8,227 nucleotides of DNA from positions 1-8,227 of the forward strand of contig CAZVFX010000205.1 in assembly GCA_964626565.1 (NCBI GenBank), given 5' to 3'. The position numbers and the translations under genes were made by a program. The stretch's first letter is position 1. The number at the start of each line of letters is the position of its first letter. The notes under the pieces are model-generated. The model saw nothing but the letters and a program-made list of their open reading frames with translations. It searched no databases and was not told the DNA's origin. Shown piece by piece: positions 5,657 through 8,227 of this stretch. The DNA comes from CAZVFX01 sp964626565 (GTDB lineage: Bacteria; Myxococcota_A; UBA9042; CAIXZC01).

Positions 5657-5790
5657 CAATAGCCCCGGCCGTAAGCCCGGGGATCGTTGCGGATGTGCCG
5701 AGTCGAAGCCTCTGGGAAAGGCCCGGGCGGGTGCCGGGAGATCCGGTGCGGCGTCACATCTGTACCCCGGGCTTACGGCCGGGGCTATTG
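5657..5790. mobile_element. 134-bp nested palindromic element with 26-bp perfect inverted ends
   Basis: 5657-5682 is the exact reverse complement of 5765-5790. Each end also folds on itself: CCCCGG/CCGGGG stems at 5663-5682 and 5765-5784 around an 8-base loop. Inside lies a 69-bp core (5692-5760) bounded by GATGTGCCG and CGTCACATC. That core recurs at 8098-8166 in the opposite orientation, the same length and about 80% identical without gaps, and as a half copy ending at 4816. Size, dispersed copies and palindromic form fit a REP/MITE-type element; a RAYT transposase partner is not in this window. Confidence 0.7.
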
Positions 5791-5949
5791 ACTCTTGCTC
5801 CGGAGGAGCTGCTCATTGGTTTGGGGTATCTACGGCGAAAGGCCGGGGCTATTGGCTCTTGCTCCGGAGGAGCTGCTATTCGGAATTTGGGTATCAACGG
5901 CGAAAGACTCCTTTGGAGCTGCTCATTGGTTTTGGGTATCTACGGCGAG
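5777..5949 (+). repeat. 64-bp tandem repeat array (2.7 units)
   Basis: Units are 5777-5840, 5841-5905 and a shortened 5906-5949. Each full unit reads GGCCGGGGCTATTG, CTCTTGCTCCGGAGGAGCTG, and GGGTATC(A/T)ACGGCGAAA. CTCCGGAG within the unit is palindromic. The first unit overlaps the end of the 134-bp element, so the array appears to have grown from the element's edge. The third unit runs straight into the leader of paralog 3. Confidence 0.8.
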
Positions 5950-6027
5950 GGCGGAATGATTGATCCCTTCGTTGCTACTCGTGTGTCTTTGTATGTCGGG
6001 TGTGGCGTTCGGCTGGAGGAAGGAGAC
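5927..6027 (+). promoter_or_regulatory. conserved leader of the third paralog
   Basis: Aligns with 1002-1108 with a single 1-base gap in its first half: TGGTTTTGGGTATCTACGGC, GGAATGATTGATCCC, CTCGTGTGTC, GTATGTCGGGTGTGGCG, GGAGGAAGGAG. The candidate -10 box is TATGTC (5992-5997), 30 bases from the ATG. GGAGGA (6015-6020) suits the ATG at 6028, and AAGGAG (6020-6025) suits the ATG at 6031, so the two adjacent starts cannot be separated. Confidence 0.55.
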
Positions 6028-7134
6028 ATGATGATTCACTCGAGCCCGCTGGCCATCGTTGTATTGAGCCTGGTTGTTTTCGGATGCAGCCCTGAACGTG
6101 AGTCGCCTGTGGTTCCCGGGGCGACGCTCATTGAAGATGTGGCGCCTGACGAATCGGCAGTGCCGGAGCACCTTGCTCTACAACCGGTGAGCCAGGCCCC
6201 TGCCGGCCGTAAGTCGGCGCCCCTGGGTATTGAGAACGGCGAAGGTCGTCACAGCCCCGGCATGTTGATCCCCTCGGCCGATCCAGAGTTTGACTCGCCG
6301 CCGCCTATCCCGGTGATCAAGAGCGAGCAAGGTGACCAGGTGATCCCTCAGACGGTGATGCACCTCTACGGGGACGAGAGCTACGTCCACAACGGAACGG
6401 TGGCAAAATGGCAATGGGAGGTGAGCCAACCGATCATGTCCCAATCGATTTTCGTGCCCGCGAGCAACTTCCCCAACCCGTCCTTCGAGGTCAACGTAGC
6501 CGGAGTCTATACTTTCTATCTGACGGTGTTCGACGGCTTGGGTACTCAGTCTTTGCATCCTGCCGAATTCGAGGTCGTGGTGATCCCGGACCAGGCGCTC
6601 CACATAGAGTTGCTCTGGCACACGCCGGAAGATCCGGACGAAACCGACACGGGGCCGGAGGCAGGTTCCGACCTGGATTTGCATTTCCTCCACCCCTTTG
6701 CAGCGGGCCCGGACCTGGACGGCGACGGCGCGCCGGACGGTTGGTTCGACATTCCTTTCGATTGCTTCTGGTTCAACGCTCACCCCAACTGGGGTAGTTT
6801 TGACCCCTCCTCGAACGATAATGCCGACCTTGACCGGGATGATACCGACGGTGCGGGGCCCGAGAACATCAATCTCAATATTCCGGAGAACCTGACCTAC
6901 AAAGTGGGCGTTCATTATTGGAACGACCACGGGTACGGGGGTGCGTACGCCACTGTGCGTGTCTATATCTACGGGAAATTGGTAGCTGAGTTCTCAGACG
7001 TACTTCTGTTCGAGAATGATATGTGGGAGGTGGCGACGATTGAGTGGCCCACTGGAACGGTGAGCATGGTGCCGGGAGATTGCCCGGATGTGAAGGTCAC
7101 GCCCGATTACGTGAATCCGTATTTCTATCATTAG
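6028..7134 (+). CDS. lipoprotein: PKD-like + YfaP-like module (paralog 3)
   Basis: The protein has 368 residues from 6028, or 367 if the next ATG (6031) is used. The signal peptide ends Val-Phe-Gly-Cys20, an acceptable lipobox. Residues 21-94 are a Pro-rich, low-complexity linker unrelated to the other copies. From Val105 the 264-residue module aligns without indels to paralogs 1 and 2: PKD-like (YGDESYVHNG, AGVYTFYLTVFD), then YfaP-like with DLDLHFLHP, the loop DLDGDGAPD, DDTDGAGPENINL and YKVGVHYWNDHGYG. It ends DYVNPYFYH. Unlike its siblings it lacks the 58-bp duplicated 3' flank, and it is followed 24 bp later by a convergent gene. Reading frame upstream to 5695 stays open but crosses the repeat array and is not coding. 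Function unknown; surface location inferred. Confidence 0.87.
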   Translation: MMIHSSPLAIVVLSLVVFGCSPERESPVVPGATLIEDVAPDESAVPEHLALQPVSQAPAGRKSAPLGIENGEGRHSPGMLIPSADPEFDSPPPIPVIKSEQGDQVIPQTVMHLYGDESYVHNGTVAKWQWEVSQPIMSQSIFVPASNFPNPSFEVNVAGVYTFYLTVFDGLGTQSLHPAEFEVVVIPDQALHIELLWHTPEDPDETDTGPEAGSDLDLHFLHPFAAGPDLDGDGAPDGWFDIPFDCFWFNAHPNWGSFDPSSNDNADLDRDDTDGAGPENINLNIPENLTYKVGVHYWNDHGYGGAYATVRVYIYGKLVAEFSDVLLFENDMWEVATIEWPTGTVSMVPGDCPDVKVTPDYVNPYFYH

Positions 7135-7141
7135 TGCCCGC

Positions 7142-7158
7142 GGCGGGGTCAGCCCGCC
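7142..7158. terminator. short stem-loop between convergent genes (possible shared terminator)
   Basis: GGCGGG (7142-7147) and CCCGCC (7153-7158) form a 6-bp GC stem with a 5-base loop in the 24-bp gap between paralog 3 and the minus-strand gene. There is no U-tract on either side, so the assignment rests on position and stem strength. Confidence 0.35.
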
Positions 7159-7737
7159 TCAATCCTCCTCCGCCTGCGGCGGCAAGGTGAACTTCACCGG
7201 CCCGGCCTCGAGACGGCCGAGCCAGACGTTGTCGAGGGTTTCGATGCCTTTCGGCGTGGATACGTCGCGGTGCTGGCTCACCCAGACCGCAGACGCCTGG
7301 TAGACGCCCGGATTGAGGGAAAAGATGTTGGTTCCCCAGACCACGCGGTAAGCGCCCGTGGCCTCCTGAAAATCCACCAGGGCCGGCACTACTGTGCGCT
7401 TCTTCCCTGCCCCCAGTCTCTCGAACTTGTCCCGGGAAACCGGCAGCCCCACCGCCTTGCAGCTCACTCGGAGGCAAACGTCGAACGGTACCTCCACCGC
7501 CCCGGCCGCGTTGGTGAGAGTCAGAACCACCGGCTGAGAGGGCGAACAACAGTCGTAGTCCACCAGGTACTCCTGGGCAGTCTTGCCCGTATTGTGCAGC
7601 ACGGCCCGGAGTTTTCCAGGCTTGGCCGCGACCAGCTCCAGGCGCAGAGGCGCCGGGCCGGGGGAAGGCTTGTCTTCTGCTGCTGCGGGCATCGCGAAGA
7701 CCAAGGCCGCCAGCGCGGCTATGATTTGAGATTTCAT
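7159..7737 (-). CDS. exported protein with Sec signal peptide, unknown function
   Basis: The protein has 192 residues. The start at 7737 follows an AGGAGGG Shine-Dalgarno (plus strand 7743-7749). Residues 1-20 form a Sec signal peptide with an Ala-Ala-Ala site before Glu21 and no lipobox cysteine, so a soluble periplasmic or secreted product is expected. The mature part alternates beta-strand segments (LRLELVAAKPG, KLRAVLHNTGKTAQEYLVDY, VVLTLTNAAGAVEVPFDV) with two cysteine pairs, Cys63-Cys64 and Cys88/Cys93. The second half has GAYRVVWGTNIFSLNPGVYQ. This layout resembles an Ig-like beta-sandwich such as BsuPI-type domains, but I see no diagnostic motif and do not assign a family. No operon partner is visible. 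Confidence 0.8.
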   Translation of the reverse strand: MKSQIIAALAALVFAMPAAAEDKPSPGPAPLRLELVAAKPGKLRAVLHNTGKTAQEYLVDYDCCSPSQPVVLTLTNAAGAVEVPFDVCLRVSCKAVGLPVSRDKFERLGAGKKRTVVPALVDFQEATGAYRVVWGTNIFSLNPGVYQASAVWVSQHRDVSTPKGIETLDNVWLGRLEAGPVKFTLPPQAEED

Positions 7738-7810
7738 GCTGACCCTCCTAGGATAAATATGCCCGAGGGCGGGCGCCGGCGCAACTGCGCCGTCAATCTC
7801 AGCAATCGAA
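7738..7810 (-). promoter_or_regulatory. upstream region of the exported-protein gene with short palindromes
   Basis: Besides the ribosome-binding site, this AT/GC-mixed stretch has the inverted repeats GGCGCA-AC-TGCGCC (7778-7791) and GCCC-GA-GGGC (7761-7770). On the minus strand TATTTA lies close to the ribosome-binding site, and TTGCGC about 19 bp before it is a weak -35 candidate. The palindrome would overlap that -35, as an operator might. This is tentative. Confidence 0.3.
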
Positions 7811-7993
7811 TTCAGGTCCCGCAGGGAACACCGGCCTCACCCTGTTCTGACCTCCCGATCCAACCAGGCCCCATGGGGCACGCCAGCCAATAGCCCCGGC
7901 CGGAAGCCCGGGGAGTTGTCTTTGATACCCCAAATCCGAACCAGGCCCCATGGGGCACGCCAGCCAATAGCCCCGGCCGGAAGCCCGGGGAGT
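7811..7993. repeat. dispersed-repeat cluster with a 77-bp direct repeat ending at the gap
   Basis: A partial unit (7811-7836) and a CTCACC...GATCC unit precede two identical 55-bp copies at 7862-7916 and 7939-7993, a 77-bp period. Each copy contains the 12-bp palindrome GCCCCATGGGGC and a CCCCGG/CCGGGG hairpin (7894-7913 and 7971-7990). The 22-bp spacer contains TTTGATACCCCAAAT, a reverse-strand match to the GGGTATC motif of the other arrays. The second copy stops exactly where the N run begins. No coding signal is present. Confidence 0.8.
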
Positions 7994-8093
7994 NNNNNNN
8001 NNNNNNNNNNNNNNNNNNNNNNNNNNNNNNNNNNNNNNNNNNNNNNNNNNNNNNNNNNNNNNNNNNNNNNNNNNNNNNNNNNNNNNNNNNNNN
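7994..8093. other. assembly gap (100 N)
   Basis: Exactly 100 undetermined bases, a conventional scaffold-gap length rather than a measured distance. It begins at the end of a repeat copy and resumes inside another repeat element, so it most likely hides further repeat units. Confidence 0.97.
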
Positions 8094-8097
8094 TGCG

Positions 8098-8194
8098 GAT
8101 GTGCCGTCGCCCTGGCTCTTCGGGCAACAGCTCGGGGCTTTCCTGGAGGCTTCGACTCGTCACATCTCCACATTCCCACAGCTTACGATGTGGG
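8098..8194 (-). mobile_element. second copy of the 69-bp-core palindromic element with altered terminal hairpin
   Basis: The core 8098-8166 is bounded by GATGTGCCG and CGTCACATC and, reverse complemented, aligns without gaps to 5692-5760 (GATGTG, GAGTCGAAGCCTC, GGAAAG in common). Nine bases after it comes a hairpin, CCCACA/TGTGGG around GCTTACGA (8175-8194), in the position held by CCCCGG/CCGGGG around GCTTACGG at 5765-5784. The other end is lost in the gap. Nothing further is recognisable from 8195 to 8227. Confidence 0.65.
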
Positions 8195-8227
8195 CTTCTA
8201 TGGAGGAGGATGTCAAGAGGGTAGATC

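Noticed and set aside
5695..6027. N-terminal extension of paralog 3 in the same frame
   Set aside because: The extension crosses the palindromic element and 64-bp array and would bury a good lipoprotein signal peptide; the start at 6028 has a ribosome-binding site.
7862..7993. Possible CRISPR array
   Set aside because: There are only two 55-bp repeats with a 22-bp spacer, the repeats contain strong palindromes found elsewhere as dispersed elements, and no cas gene is present.
7799..8224. Open frames spanning the N run
   Set aside because: They exist only because undetermined bases give no stops; both sides are repeat DNA.

Overview
The window looks like a high-GC bacterial contig, probably a Myxococcota/Bradymonadota-type (former Deltaproteobacteria) genome assembled from short reads. 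That is an inference. It rests on the density of secreted lipoproteins, a choice-of-anchor-D/PKD/YfaP-like domain architecture, and disulfide-rich lipoproteins, all of which I associate with those predatory or large-genome lineages. No taxonomic marker other than one partial tRNA is present. A run of exactly 100 N (7994-8093) marks a scaffold gap.

Layout: a partial tRNA-Thr(CGU) on the minus strand (1-56) has its own sigma70-like promoter. A cysteine-rich lipoprotein follows on the plus strand (172-945). Three paralogous lipoproteins then lie on the plus strand (1109-2500, 3612-4715, 6028-7134). All three carry an identical-length C-terminal module of 264 residues (PKD-like plus YfaP-like with a Ca2+-type DxDxDG loop) behind unrelated N-terminal segments. 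The spaces between them hold minus-strand genes: a small DUF559/Vsr-like nuclease (2566-2901), a second cysteine-rich lipoprotein (4891-5454) and a periplasmic or secreted protein with a Sec signal (7159-7737).

The intergenic DNA is crowded with repeats. There is a ~0.5-kb fold-back element with 27-bp perfect inverted termini and 36-bp tandem repeats at its apex (2987-3484). Nested palindromic elements with a 69-bp core occur at 5657-5790 and 8098-8194. A 64-bp tandem array lies just upstream of the third paralog, and a 77-bp direct repeat ends exactly at the assembly gap. Relics of gene duplication also survive: a second DUF559 3' end (3504-3545), a second copy of the first gene's 3' end (5562-5655), and a duplicated 58-bp 3' flank after the first two paralogs.

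No enzyme pathway, phage, CRISPR or complete transposase is visible. The best reading is a surface-lipoprotein locus that has expanded and been reshuffled by duplication and recombination among dispersed repeats. The paralogs share upstream leaders, so they may be co-regulated. Their function is unknown.
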